64,000 nucleotides of DNA from Limnobaculum xujianqingii (GCF_013394855.1 NZ_JABMLK010000001.1:806001-870000), one strand, 5' to 3'; positions 16,020 to 25,331 are shown, counted from the stretch's first letter. Notes: generated by a model not told the origin, from the letters alone. Translations and numbers: made by a program.

Positions 16020-18857
16020 ATGAGTAATACTATCTCTGTAGGTCTACGCCTGGGAGCGGTGCTTGATAACGCCTTTAGCTCTGTTTTTGGTAATGCCAAT
16101 ACTACCGTTAACCGGCTAGGCCGAACCACTGAAGCCTTATCCCAGCGCCAGCAGCGCCTAGGCCAGATTATGAGCCGGGCTCTGAGCCACCCCACCCGAA
16201 ATATTCAAGCACTGCGTACCCAATATGAGCGCCTGGGCCAATCCCTTGACCGACTAAGAACCAAACAAACCAAGCTCAATGCCGCCATGGCCAAACAAAA
16301 GGCGTTAGCCGATCAGCGCCAGGCCATGGGCGGGGAAATGATGGGCACCGCCGCTGCGGCCTGGGGGAATGCCACCATGCTCAGGGAGAGCGTTGGCCGT
16401 AGTGCCGAACTTAAAGATAGCTTGAGGGATGCACGGATCAAAGGCAGCTTAAGCGCTGAAGATGAAGCTCAGTTAGGTAAAGTCGTTCGAGATGCAGTAA
16501 AAGGCACAAATCAAGGCCATATGGAACTCTCTGTTGGTGTCGGCCAGTTGGTGGAAGGCGGTACCAGCATGGAGGAGATCCAAGCTTATGCTCCATTACT
16601 CGGAAAGGCTGTCACAGGGCTACGAATCAGCATGGATCAAGGTGCCGAGTCATTTCTGGCATTACGTGATATGGGTGTTGGCAGTGAAGAGCAAATGCGC
16701 CAGGCGCTTGATCAACTGATTTGGTCAGGTAAGCAAGGCGGTTATGGCATGGCTAATATGTTTAATGCCATTGGCCAACTCGGTGATGAAATTAAGAAAA
16801 ATAAGCTGGGCATGGATTCCTTGGGGGATATTGCAGCCACCTTACAGATTGGTGATGGCACGATGGGAGCCGAAAATGCCATGTCTGGGCTGAAAGGCTG
16901 GCTGACAGAAATGAACACGGATAAACGTGCTGCTGCGTTTTCCAGTGCCTACAAAACTATCGATCCCAATGCAGAATTCGATTACCAAGCATCCATGAAA
17001 CAAGCTGTTGCTAATGGATATAGCGAATTTGAAGCCAGTATGAAAATTGCCAGTGGTTTCTTAGAGAAGCGACTCGGCGCGGCGGGTATGGCTGAGATGA
17101 ATAAGTACAAGGGAAATGCGGAAAAACAAGCTGAACTCATGGAGAAATTTGGCCTGTCTGAAATATTTAAGGATAACAATCAGGTCAATATGGTGCTGGG
17201 TTACCGGCAGAATAAAGAAGAGTATGACCGTATTCGCGATGGTGGAAAATCTAACGGTGAGTCAGCCGGGACATTACAACAAACCGCTGATTTACGCATG
17301 GATTCCCCTATGGAGAAGTTTAAAGCCTTTGGTAATACCCTAAAAGAGCTCTCCATTACGGTAGGTGATGCATTATTACCGCCAGTCATCCAGTTGGTGG
17401 ATACGCTGATGCCCATTATTGGCAATATTTCAGGATGGATAGCCGCAAACCCTAAGTTGGTTGCCGGTCTTGTCGGAGCCGCTACGGCTGTCGTCGCCCT
17501 TAAAGTGGCCACATTAGGTGCGTCCTGGGGCATGAATTTCTTCGTCAAATCGCCGATGGCCATGTTGAACGTTGCCCTGGCTAACAGCAGTGCCAAGCTG
17601 GAGCTGTTCCGTGCTCGTATGTTGCTAGGTTCAGCCACTGGCACAAGATTCAGTAGTGTATTCCCTGGCATAGCGGCATCAGTGACCACGCTCGGTAAAA
17701 CCTTTGCCAGCGTTGGGCGGATGATGTTCTTAAGCCCTATCGGGTTGGTGATTGGGGCTATTGCCGTGGCCGCTTTGCTGATTTACAAGTACTGGCAACC
17801 TATCAAGGCCTTTTTCAGCGGTGTATTTGAGGGTATTGCCGAAGCCGTTGAGCCTATCGGTGCCGCCTTTACTGAAGTCTTTGGCCCCGTCGGTGAGCTG
17901 TTTAAGCCTCTGGTTGAATGGGTATCCAAAGCCTGGAATTGGGTTAATAAGTTATTTGAGCCTGTTAACTCTACGGCTCAAGAACTGACGAACGCCAAGG
18001 ACGCAGGACGGTCATTTGGTCAGGTGTTAGGCCAAGCCATCAATATTGTGTTACTTCCCTTAAAGCTTATGTTCAAGGCAGTCGGTTTAGTCTCAGAAGG
18101 GATTAAAGCCGCGTTCGCCTGGTCACCGATGGAAACTATCAGAACGGTCTGGGGAAGTATCTCCGGCTGGTTCAGTAGTACCTGGGACACAATCACCGGT
18201 TCTGTTAGCAGTGGTATTCAGAGTGCGTCAGATAAAATCACCAGTTGGTCTCCTTTGGATATGTTCAAAAACCTTTTCAGCAGCGTTTTAAGCTGGTTTG
18301 GTGTTGAACTGCCTGGTTCATTCTCAGCGGCAGGTGAAGCCATTCTGGATGGGCTGATTACCGGTATCACTAGTAAAGCTGCTGCCGTCAAGGACTCTAT
18401 TTTGGGTTTAGGGAGTTCTATCAGTGGTTGGTTCCAGGGCAAACTCGATATTCATTCGCCGAGCAAGGTATTCATAGGCTTTGGTGAAAATATTTCTGAA
18501 GGTGCTGCTATTGGTATCGACAATCAATCTGGGATGGTTGGTAAAGCGGCTCTCGATTTAGCTTCAGCCACGAACATCCCTCTGGCCAGCCCAACCTTAT
18601 CAGCCCCCAACTTACTCAATAATAATGTACCGGGTATTCAGTCTCCGGGTGCCGATGCTATTCGCAGTCAACAATTCGCCAGCTCATCAACAGGAATGAG
18701 CATCACATTTGCCCCTCAGATTACCGTTCAGGGTAATAGTGATGTCAGGTCGCAGGTAAATGATGCGTTAAAGATGAGCTTTAGCGAGTTTGAGAGGCTG
18801 ATGAAAGAGTACGAGCATCGTACTAACCGTAGTGCCTATAAGGGGATTAACGGATGA
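16020..18857 (+). CDS. tape measure protein (P2 gpT-like)
   Basis: A 945-residue tape measure that sets tail length and is injected with DNA. The N-terminal 100 residues are Arg/Gln-rich coiled coil, the middle has Ala/Gly-rich helices, and hydrophobic membrane-active segments occur at about 465-500 and 565-590. YWQPIKAFFSGVFEGI and LFEPVNSTAQEL have counterparts in the P2-like prophage tape measure (FWEPIKAFFSGFF, LFEPIHFSAEAL). The C-terminal DIHSPSKVFIGFGE block is typical of the family. It overlaps the next gene by 4 nt. Confidence 0.9.
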   Translation: MSNTISVGLRLGAVLDNAFSSVFGNANTTVNRLGRTTEALSQRQQRLGQIMSRALSHPTRNIQALRTQYERLGQSLDRLRTKQTKLNAAMAKQKALADQRQAMGGEMMGTAAAAWGNATMLRESVGRSAELKDSLRDARIKGSLSAEDEAQLGKVVRDAVKGTNQGHMELSVGVGQLVEGGTSMEEIQAYAPLLGKAVTGLRISMDQGAESFLALRDMGVGSEEQMRQALDQLIWSGKQGGYGMANMFNAIGQLGDEIKKNKLGMDSLGDIAATLQIGDGTMGAENAMSGLKGWLTEMNTDKRAAAFSSAYKTIDPNAEFDYQASMKQAVANGYSEFEASMKIASGFLEKRLGAAGMAEMNKYKGNAEKQAELMEKFGLSEIFKDNNQVNMVLGYRQNKEEYDRIRDGGKSNGESAGTLQQTADLRMDSPMEKFKAFGNTLKELSITVGDALLPPVIQLVDTLMPIIGNISGWIAANPKLVAGLVGAATAVVALKVATLGASWGMNFFVKSPMAMLNVALANSSAKLELFRARMLLGSATGTRFSSVFPGIAASVTTLGKTFASVGRMMFLSPIGLVIGAIAVAALLIYKYWQPIKAFFSGVFEGIAEAVEPIGAAFTEVFGPVGELFKPLVEWVSKAWNWVNKLFEPVNSTAQELTNAKDAGRSFGQVLGQAINIVLLPLKLMFKAVGLVSEGIKAAFAWSPMETIRTVWGSISGWFSSTWDTITGSVSSGIQSASDKITSWSPLDMFKNLFSSVLSWFGVELPGSFSAAGEAILDGLITGITSKAAAVKDSILGLGSSISGWFQGKLDIHSPSKVFIGFGENISEGAAIGIDNQSGMVGKAALDLASATNIPLASPTLSAPNLLNNNVPGIQSPGADAIRSQQFASSSTGMSITFAPQITVQGNSDVRSQVNDALKMSFSEFERLMKEYEHRTNRSAYKGING

Positions 18858-19714
18858 AACGCTGGGCCATTTTAGGTGATTTTTCATTTGATATTCTGAG
18901 CAGCCCCCATGCCTATGGCCATCGTTCGTCGGTGACGTGGGCAGAACACGCCCTTATTCAAGGTAAGCCAAAACTGGAGTATGTCGGCGACGAACTGGAT
19001 GAGATTACCTTTGAAGTCCTGTTCCATTCCCATCTGGTAAAGACTGAAACTCAGTTACGTTTACTCCGGGAAGCGAAAGAAAAACATGAACCCATGGCGC
19101 TGGTTATGGGGGATGGCGATTATAAAGGGCCGTATGTCATCGCCAACGTTGATACCAACGCCAACACCACCACACCGGGTGGCCGCATTCGCTCTGCCAC
19201 GGTCAGTCTGACATTAAGAGAATATACCGGTGAATTTACCCGTGCGGCACCGGGTGAAGGATTGCTGGGCTCTCTTCTGACCTATGTTGATGCTAAGACC
19301 GGAACTGACCTAAAGAATATGGCTCAGGAAGCGATCGGCTATGCCAAGACCGCCATGAATGTGATTAATGCCGGTATGGATGCCTATCACGAGATTAAAG
19401 AAAATCCACTATCAGTGCTAGGTGCGCTCTCCGAACTGTCATCGATTACCGGTGGTGCTATCGGGCCACTGGAACAGCTATCAGGTTTAGCGGATGTGTT
19501 TAGGGATGGCCAAGAGCTTGTGGATGCCGGTAAACAGGCATTAGATGATGTACGCCAGGCTGTAGATTATCTGAAAGATGACAGTTTATCGATTTGGGAT
19601 CGTCTCGACAGTGCGGCAGACAGTATGGGTAATGCATCAAGTTCATTAGAAAGCGCCAGTTCCAATGCACTAGCGCTGAGCGTCGGCGTAGCCACCCGGA
19701 GACTATTATCATGA
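18854..19714 (+). CDS. tail protein U-like with C-terminal extension
   Basis: A 286-residue protein. The first 130 residues match the P2 gpU tail protein family: short N-terminal strand, LDEITFEVLFH block, GDGDYKGPYVIANV and a final beta strand ending in REYTGEF. P2 gpU is about half this length; here a helical Ser/Ala/Asp-rich extension follows. It lies between tape measure and X as in P2-type tails, where Mu itself has the larger gpN. Confidence 0.75.
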   Translation: MKRWAILGDFSFDILSSPHAYGHRSSVTWAEHALIQGKPKLEYVGDELDEITFEVLFHSHLVKTETQLRLLREAKEKHEPMALVMGDGDYKGPYVIANVDTNANTTTPGGRIRSATVSLTLREYTGEFTRAAPGEGLLGSLLTYVDAKTGTDLKNMAQEAIGYAKTAMNVINAGMDAYHEIKENPLSVLGALSELSSITGGAIGPLEQLSGLADVFRDGQELVDAGKQALDDVRQAVDYLKDDSLSIWDRLDSAADSMGNASSSLESASSNALALSVGVATRRLLS

Positions 19715-19926
19715 CCCAGCAATATCGGTTTCATATCACGACTGAAGGTGAACGTTGGGATCAACTCGCCTGGCGCTATTATGGCGATGCTTATCTTTAT
19801 CCTCAAATCATTGCCGCTAATCGTCATGTGGCCATCACACCCACATTTAAGGCCGGAATAACCATTGCTATCCCGCTGTTGGAAAGCAAACCCTCTTCAG
19901 TAGGAATGCCGCCATGGAAATCATGA
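19711..19926 (+). CDS. tail protein X (LysM-like)
   Basis: A 71-residue protein with a LysM-like fold (EGERWDQLAWRYYGDAYLYP, then IIAANRHV), typical of phage tail protein X at the baseplate. ATGA overlaps with both neighbours show tight translational coupling. Confidence 0.85.
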   Translation: MTQQYRFHITTEGERWDQLAWRYYGDAYLYPQIIAANRHVAITPTFKAGITIAIPLLESKPSSVGMPPWKS

Positions 19927-21053
19927 AAAATAACGTGCCGGTGTCTGATTTTCGGCTTTTATATGAAAAGAAAGACATCAGCAGTGAACTGGCTGCTTAC
20001 CTGATATCGATTACTTATACCGATTTTCTCAGTGGTCAGGCTGATGAGTTGTCTATTGCGTTAGAAAATATTGACGGCCGTTGGTATGGTGAATGGTATC
20101 CCGGCCAGGGTGATGAACTGACCTTTGATCTGGGGTGGTTGGGAGAAGAACGCCGCCAGATTGGCGTTTTCGAGATTAACGACATCGATTTTCAGTTCTC
20201 ACCCAGCACGGTGACCATTACCGCTCAGGCGGTAGGTATCAAGAATTCAGTCAGAACGAAAACTGCCCGTGCCTATGAGAAGATGACGCTGGATAAAATT
20301 GCTAAACAAATAGCAGATCGTCAGGGTCTAACCTTAGTTGGCGCTATTGAACCTATCGCTTTAGACCGGTTGACGCAGCAAGAGTCTGATATTGAGTTTC
20401 TTAAAAAACTGGCTGATGAATATGACTATGCTTTCAAAATTGAAGGCAGTAAGCTAATTTTTCATGCCATTTCTGAGCTTTTACGTCTTCCTCCTGTGGC
20501 CACCTTCAAGTTAACGGATATTTCCGGTGGCCATATTCGTGACCAGATTAAACAGGTACCAAAAGCAGTGGAAGTTAAGTCACACGATCCCGCCAAGAAT
20601 AAGACCATCACTTATGATGTTAAGAACGGTGAAATGACGGCGAAAGACTCTAGCGTTAGCAAGTCAACAACCAGCGCCGACACCATCAAAACCTCAACCC
20701 GTTCGACTTCTCCTGAAGTGGCCACGGCTAAGGCTCAGGCAGAACTGGCAAAAGCTAACCGGGAGCGTACTGGCGGCAATATTGATTTAATGGGTAATCC
20801 TAATTATCTCAGTGGTAACTCAATCAGGCTTGAAGCCGGTGGTGAACTGAATGGTGACTACCTTATCCAATCTGCACAGCACCAATTAGACCGTTCCGGG
20901 GGATGGAATACCGCCCTGGATATCTGCCGCATCCGAGAGGCTGAAATTGTCACTGTCAAAGCGGATAAATCTAAGTCCACATCATCTGCATCCACACCTA
21001 AAAAGAAAGTCGTTATCTATGATGTGAAGAATGGACAAATGGGGAAAAAATGA
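19923..21053 (+). CDS. baseplate hub protein D (late control D / Mu gpP-like)
   Basis: A 376-residue hub protein of the gpD family that forms the base of the tail tube above the spike. The ATG at 19923 overlaps the X stop (ATGA). The N-terminal LSIALENIDGRW and QESDIEFLKKLADEYDY blocks match gpD. The C-terminal part carries two copies of a YDVKNG(E/Q)M segment at about 231 and 366, joined by a Ser/Thr-rich stretch; this duplicated element is unusual and has a cousin in the secreted protein at 1428-1997. Confidence 0.85.
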   Translation: MKNNVPVSDFRLLYEKKDISSELAAYLISITYTDFLSGQADELSIALENIDGRWYGEWYPGQGDELTFDLGWLGEERRQIGVFEINDIDFQFSPSTVTITAQAVGIKNSVRTKTARAYEKMTLDKIAKQIADRQGLTLVGAIEPIALDRLTQQESDIEFLKKLADEYDYAFKIEGSKLIFHAISELLRLPPVATFKLTDISGGHIRDQIKQVPKAVEVKSHDPAKNKTITYDVKNGEMTAKDSSVSKSTTSADTIKTSTRSTSPEVATAKAQAELAKANRERTGGNIDLMGNPNYLSGNSIRLEAGGELNGDYLIQSAQHQLDRSGGWNTALDICRIREAEIVTVKADKSKSTSSASTPKKKVVIYDVKNGQMGKK

Positions 21054-21607
21054 ATCTTGAATATGGCACTGTCTCCGCATGGGACGCTAAAACCTGTCGT
21101 ATCCGGGTTGACCTTCATGAAAATGGGCTGACCTCTTATTGGTTACAAGTCCCACAAGGGTACTCCAAAAAATCAAAGCGCCGTTGTCCTGTCGAACTGG
21201 GTACGCCGGTTGCGATCCTCCTTAAAGACGATGGTGTAGGTGGTGTATTACTTGGCGCTGTTTATTCTGAGGCGGAACCCCCACCTATCGAGGATGATGA
21301 TACTGATTATATGGAATATAAGGATGGCACAAAACTGTCCTATTCCCCCTCAGAACATAAGCTGGATCTCAATATCTCAGCAGGCACTGTGGATATAACC
21401 GCTCCGGCAGGCGTAACGATTAATGCCGCTGCCGGTGTCACTATCAATGCCGCATCAGGTGTAGCCATTAATGCAGGGTCTGGCGGTACAACGGTTATTG
21501 GCGTTGTTAACGTGACGGGTGACGTTATCGCCGATGGTATCTCATTAAAAAACCATACTCATCCGGGCATTCAAACAGGTTCATCATCAACGGGTCAGCC
21601 GCAATAA
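21050..21607 (+). CDS. baseplate assembly protein V (spike)
   Basis: A 185-residue gpV/gp45-type baseplate spike. The N-terminal OB-like domain has KRRCPVELGTPVAILL, and residues about 110-160 are a repetitive beta-helix rich in GVTINAA and SGVAINAG repeats. The end, HTHPGIQTGSSSTG, contains a His pair as in metal-binding spike tips. The second prophage's V ends in a comparable HSHKHSGVERGG. Confidence 0.88.
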   Translation: MNLEYGTVSAWDAKTCRIRVDLHENGLTSYWLQVPQGYSKKSKRRCPVELGTPVAILLKDDGVGGVLLGAVYSEAEPPPIEDDDTDYMEYKDGTKLSYSPSEHKLDLNISAGTVDITAPAGVTINAAAGVTINAASGVAINAGSGGTTVIGVVNVTGDVIADGISLKNHTHPGIQTGSSSTGQPQ

Positions 21608-21612
21608 GTCTT

Positions 21613-21630
21613 TTTAACCTTCATTAAAAT
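21613..21630 (+). promoter_or_regulatory. putative late promoter, copy D (baseplate/fibre unit)
   Basis: Fourth copy of TTTAAnCYYSRYTAAAAT, in the 54-nt gap between V and W and 31 nt before the W start. It would transcribe W, J, I, fibre and fibre chaperone. Confidence 0.55.
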
Positions 21631-21661
21631 CAGTATTTTCCCATCCAGCTATCATAGCCAT

Positions 21662-22033
21662 ATGAAAATACTGAACTCCATTACATCAGCGCATTGGCAA
21701 CCAGAACTGGGTACTCCCGGTTCTGTCGTTGAAGGCTTGTCTGATTTAAATCAGGCCATTCGGGTCATTCTATTAACACCTAAAGGGAGTGACCCACATC
21801 GACCTGAGTTTGGTTCTGATATCAATAAATACATCGACTGGCCAGCCAATCTCATCACGCCTTACCTTGTCCGTGAGTCAGTGGAGGCTATAAAGCGCTG
21901 GGAGCCGAGAGTAACAGTTATTCAGGTTATTGTTGATATAGACAGTTCCAAGGTCACCTTACGCGTTAAATGGAAAGTGGCAGACGGTATAGAAGAAAGT
22001 GAGGTTGCTTATGAGCGAACTAGCACCACCTGA
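21662..22033 (+). CDS. baseplate wedge protein W (gp25-like)
   Basis: A 123-residue protein of the GPW/gp25 family (Mu gp46, P2 W), a lysozyme-related baseplate wedge component. The block LTPKGSDPHRPEFGSDINKY near 38-57 is diagnostic. It overlaps the start of J. Confidence 0.88.
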   Translation: MKILNSITSAHWQPELGTPGSVVEGLSDLNQAIRVILLTPKGSDPHRPEFGSDINKYIDWPANLITPYLVRESVEAIKRWEPRVTVIQVIVDIDSSKVTLRVKWKVADGIEESEVAYERTSTT

Positions 22034-23135
22034 GTTTGTCAGCATTGACCCCAAAGCTATTGAGCTGGATTTGATTGCCCGATATGAAGAGATATCAGGT
22101 AAAAAATTGTACCCGGCTCAGATTGAGCATCTGTTTATTAATCTACTGGCTTATGCCAAAGCCCGTACATTAGCCCGAATTCAGCACACTGGGGAACAGA
22201 TGCTGCCCCGCTTCAGTGAAGCCCCCATTATTGATTACCTGGCGGAGCTGGTTGGCGTTATCCGTTTACCCGCACAGCCAGCACGCTGTACGTTACGTTG
22301 GCAATTCGATGCAGCCATCACCCAAGATATTTTCATTCCTATGTTTACTGTCGTCGGTAATGAAGATGGTAGCGTTTCCTTCAGTACGGATTTGGATGTT
22401 GTTATTCCTGCTGGCTCATTGTCGGCGGATGTTAGCGCAACGTGCAAGGTTGTTGGCCAACAGGGTAATGGGTATCTACCCGGCAAAATCAACAAATCAG
22501 AACGTCTTCTGGATGCCGGTTTATTGGTCAGTAATATCAGTGCTACCGCTGGCGGTGACGATGAGGAAACCACACCGGCGTTACGTGAGCGGATGATGTT
22601 GGCACCAGAAGGTTATACCAGCGCCGGGAGTTATGGCGCTTATAAGTTTCACGCCTTATCCGTTCACCAATCCATTATTGATGTGGTTGTTCTTGGCCCT
22701 GATTTGGATAACCGCATACCGCCAGGGCAAGTTTGGATATACCCATTAACCAAAGATGGGCTTCCAACAGTAGAGCTCATTCAGCTTATTGAAACCAAAC
22801 TCAGTTCTGAGAAAAAACGGCCTATCAATGACCGTGTTTTAGTTAAGGTGCCGGAGATAGTTGAATACGATATTAACGCCGAACTGACGTTGTATCGCTC
22901 CGCTGATGTCACCACAACCGTCAACCTTGCTGAAAAAGCGATAACAACATGGGAAGCCGCAAGAGCGCTGAGGCTTGGGGTTGATATTGTTCCTCATCAG
23001 GTAAGCAAAACGCTCTCTGTGGTTGGCGTATATGACATCACACTGAATAGCCCGACCAAACGCATTGTTAAACCTTACGAATGGGCAGTTTGTACCGCCA
23101 TTCAGGTACTTCCTGTAGGTATCAGCGATGAATAG
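22011..23135 (+). CDS. baseplate protein J (wedge)
   Basis: A 374-residue baseplate J family protein. MSELAPPEFVSIDP at 22011, inside the end of W and preceded by GAGG, is a better start than the upstream frame opening. The TPALRERMMLAPEGYTSAGS block in the middle is the family hallmark. It links the hub to the fibre-bearing part of the baseplate. Confidence 0.88.
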   Translation: MSELAPPEFVSIDPKAIELDLIARYEEISGKKLYPAQIEHLFINLLAYAKARTLARIQHTGEQMLPRFSEAPIIDYLAELVGVIRLPAQPARCTLRWQFDAAITQDIFIPMFTVVGNEDGSVSFSTDLDVVIPAGSLSADVSATCKVVGQQGNGYLPGKINKSERLLDAGLLVSNISATAGGDDEETTPALRERMMLAPEGYTSAGSYGAYKFHALSVHQSIIDVVVLGPDLDNRIPPGQVWIYPLTKDGLPTVELIQLIETKLSSEKKRPINDRVLVKVPEIVEYDINAELTLYRSADVTTTVNLAEKAITTWEAARALRLGVDIVPHQVSKTLSVVGVYDITLNSPTKRIVKPYEWAVCTAIQVLPVGISDE

Positions 23136-23715
23136 CAGCCATATATCGCCCCCATTAGCCGGTGATATTCGTTTTGCAGCTCTCAGTCAGATGGCTGAAG
23201 AGATATTTGATGAACTGGAGCTGGAAGTTGTTCTGGTTTACTTGATTGACCTCGTTAACTCTGCCGTTTTCCCTTTTTTAGCCGAACAGTTCAGCTTATT
23301 GGGCGATGGGTGGGAATTAGTTGAATCTGACGATGCAAAACGCAACCTGATTAAAGGTGCTATCGAACTTCATCGCTATAAAGGTACGCCTTGGGCCGTT
23401 CGTGAGGTCATTAGGCGGTTTGGATTCGGTGAAGTTGAGCTGATAGAAAATATCTATGACTGGACGTTAGACGGCTCCGTTCTGCTCGATGGTTCTCATG
23501 TGTTGGGTGATGGTTCAGCTTGGGCCAGATACCGGATAATCCTAAAAGAGGCCATTACCAACGATCAGGCCGACAACTTACGCAAAGCTATTATCGCTTT
23601 TGCACCTGCCCGGAGCTATTTAGAAAGTCTCGACTACCAAGAGGCGGCATTCCGTCTTGATGGTACCAAATACCTTGATGGCCAATATAACTTAGGGAGC
23701 ATATCCAATGGCTGA
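23128..23715 (+). CDS. tail protein I (baseplate-fibre connector)
   Basis: A 195-residue P2 gpI-type tail protein connecting wedge and fibre. Typical features are the LIDLVNSAVFPFLAEQFSLL region, RNLIKGAIELHRYKGTPWAV and the later VLLDGSHVLGDGSAWARYRI. Overlaps with J and with the fibre gene keep the order J-I-fibre found in Mu and P2. Confidence 0.87.
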   Translation: MNSSHISPPLAGDIRFAALSQMAEEIFDELELEVVLVYLIDLVNSAVFPFLAEQFSLLGDGWELVESDDAKRNLIKGAIELHRYKGTPWAVREVIRRFGFGEVELIENIYDWTLDGSVLLDGSHVLGDGSAWARYRIILKEAITNDQADNLRKAIIAFAPARSYLESLDYQEAAFRLDGTKYLDGQYNLGSISNG

Positions 23716-24709
23716 TTTACCAGAACAGGAACTATGGGAAGGCGTTAGGCAATTAGAAACGTCTGACCGGGCATTAGGTGGCCCTGGTGGCGTTATGAAT
23801 GTGCCATTACGTAACCTAGCTAATAGAACTGCTCATCTAAAAAAGGTTCTAGAAGGTAAAACTGGCGCGGCATCAACAACAACGGCGGGTATTGTTAAAT
23901 TAAGCTCAGCAACGAACAGTGATTCAAATACTGATGCAGCTACTGCCAGTGCCGTAAAGAAGGCATATGATTTAGCTGCGAGTAAATTGAGTAGTATTCC
24001 TTTTGCGACAGTAAATGAGGTACTTGACGGGGAAAGTACAGAGAAAGTTGTTACCCCAAAAACTCTACAGAGCAAAGGTAATTTTTATAGTAATGTAGAT
24101 ATGTTAATTACCAGCAAGATAACCACAGCACAATTTGGCGCTCGTTTTTGGGTGGACCATAGCTCACCATCGGCTTTTACATTGCCTGATATAAGTAACA
24201 TCGTCGGTTGTGGTCAAACAATAACTATATGGAATGTAAAGGATACCAATATCACCATTTCCGTTGGGAACTCATCCAACAGTATATCCATCCCTATGTC
24301 AACGGTAACAACTCTCACGTTAAAACCTACTGAGAGCGCGACCTTCATTGTTGAACAAGCTAAAGTGTGGCACGCAACCGGTGATGCAGTGTTTAAGCAC
24401 TCAATTATGTTTGGCGCAAACCTTGCTCAAAATGGCTGGAAGCGAGAGCCATCAGGGTTGCTCACTCAATGGGGTTCTGCAATCGGGAATAATGGGTTAT
24501 CTAATGTGACGTTTCCAATTGCTTTTTCTAATCGTCCATTCACGATAATTTTTGGTTTTCGAGAGGGGGCCTATCCGTCATATGCACAATCTATAGTATT
24601 GGATGACACTGCAACGACAAATGTAGGTTTTAGATGCAGAACAATGATGGCAACTTCCCCTGTCACAAATTCAGCTAGCGCCTATTTTTGGCGAGCAGAG
24701 GGCATCTAA
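23708..24709 (+). CDS. tail fibre protein
   Basis: A 333-residue receptor-binding fibre. Residues about 50-70 hold a tail-fibre repeat (TTTAGIVKLSSATNS). From about residue 142 the tip module is closely similar to that of fibre H in the P2-like prophage (FGARFWVDHSSPSAFTLPDI here, FGRRVWIDNDSPATFTLPDI there; both continue with QTITIWNVK and SISIPMST-like strands). The extreme C-termini differ, as expected for host-range regions. It is followed directly by its chaperone. Confidence 0.88.
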   Translation: MADLPEQELWEGVRQLETSDRALGGPGGVMNVPLRNLANRTAHLKKVLEGKTGAASTTTAGIVKLSSATNSDSNTDAATASAVKKAYDLAASKLSSIPFATVNEVLDGESTEKVVTPKTLQSKGNFYSNVDMLITSKITTAQFGARFWVDHSSPSAFTLPDISNIVGCGQTITIWNVKDTNITISVGNSSNSISIPMSTVTTLTLKPTESATFIVEQAKVWHATGDAVFKHSIMFGANLAQNGWKREPSGLLTQWGSAIGNNGLSNVTFPIAFSNRPFTIIFGFREGAYPSYAQSIVLDDTATTNVGFRCRTMMATSPVTNSASAYFWRAEGI

Positions 24710-24710
24710 T

Positions 24711-25136
24711 ATGTATAACTATAGTGCAAAAAATAATGCGTTTTACCCGGATTCTGAGCGTTCTACTTATGAGTTTCACAGCGTGTGGCCCGATGACTGT
24801 ATCCCGGTTCCTGACTCTATTTATGACGAATTTGCAGCCGCCGAGCCACCAGCTGGTAAAGTACGTACTGCTAGTGCTGATGGATTACCATACTGGGATG
24901 ATATTCCAGAGGCAACAAAAGAGGAGCTTATCGCTGTTGCTGATGCCGAAAAATCCACTTATTTGGCATTAGCAAATGAGAGAATAGCACCATTGGTTGA
25001 TGCGGTTGAATTTGATATGGCTACGATTGAAGAAGTAGAGCGACTTAAGGCATGGAAAAAGTACCGGATATTATTGATTAGAGTTGATGTAAATACCGTA
25101 CCTAATATTGAATGGCCAATACAACCGGATGCATAA
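24711..25136 (+). CDS. tail fibre assembly chaperone (Tfa)
   Basis: A 141-residue Tfa/gpG-family chaperone that helps fold the fibre tip. The family end block (ERLKAWKKYRILLIRVD then IEWPIQP) is present. The P2-like prophage has a homologue of identical length downstream of its own fibre gene. It is the last gene before the prophage right end. Confidence 0.9.
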   Translation: MYNYSAKNNAFYPDSERSTYEFHSVWPDDCIPVPDSIYDEFAAAEPPAGKVRTASADGLPYWDDIPEATKEELIAVADAEKSTYLALANERIAPLVDAVEFDMATIEEVERLKAWKKYRILLIRVDVNTVPNIEWPIQPDA

Positions 25137-25164
25137 TACTGAAATTCAGTTGCGCCATTGGAAA

Positions 25165-25221
25165 ATGAAAGCGCGTCGATTTATCACAGTAAACATCTGT
25201 CATTTATCGCGCGCGGCTTCA
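25165..25221. other. right end (attR) of the Mu-like prophage
   Basis: Read on the minus strand from 25221, the sequence begins TGAAGCCGCGCGCGATAAAT, matching the Mu right-end terminus (TGAAGCGGCGCACGAAAAAC) at most positions. A second block, GTTTACTGTGATAAATCGA, resembles the next Mu transposase site (GTTTCACGATAAATGCGAAA). The top strand ends in CA, as transposed ends must. Host DNA then begins with AGTAA at 25222-25226, the predicted 5-bp target duplication. The Mu sequence is quoted from memory. Confidence 0.65.
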
Positions 25222-25313
25222 AGTAAGCTGACTTTCTCGCTTCACCATCAATATTTAATAAATGGCAACGAATTAATTTAATCAACTATTTGCAACCTTT
25301 GCTGTTTCCGTTA

Positions 25314-25331
25314 TTGTGATGTACATCACTT
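25314..25331. promoter_or_regulatory. CRP/FNR-type operator before aroH
   Basis: TGTGA-N6-TCACT forms a nearly perfect CRP-like palindrome (GTGATGTACATCAC) 48 nt before the aroH start. I see no TrpR operator of the CTAGT type that controls aroH in E. coli. The rest of the 157-nt host stretch after the prophage end is AT-rich. Confidence 0.5.

Noticed and set aside
25137..25221. Invertible fibre segment with a Gin-type invertase as in Mu
   Set aside because: The prophage ends 85 nt after the fibre chaperone. No invertase gene or inverted crossover sites are seen.
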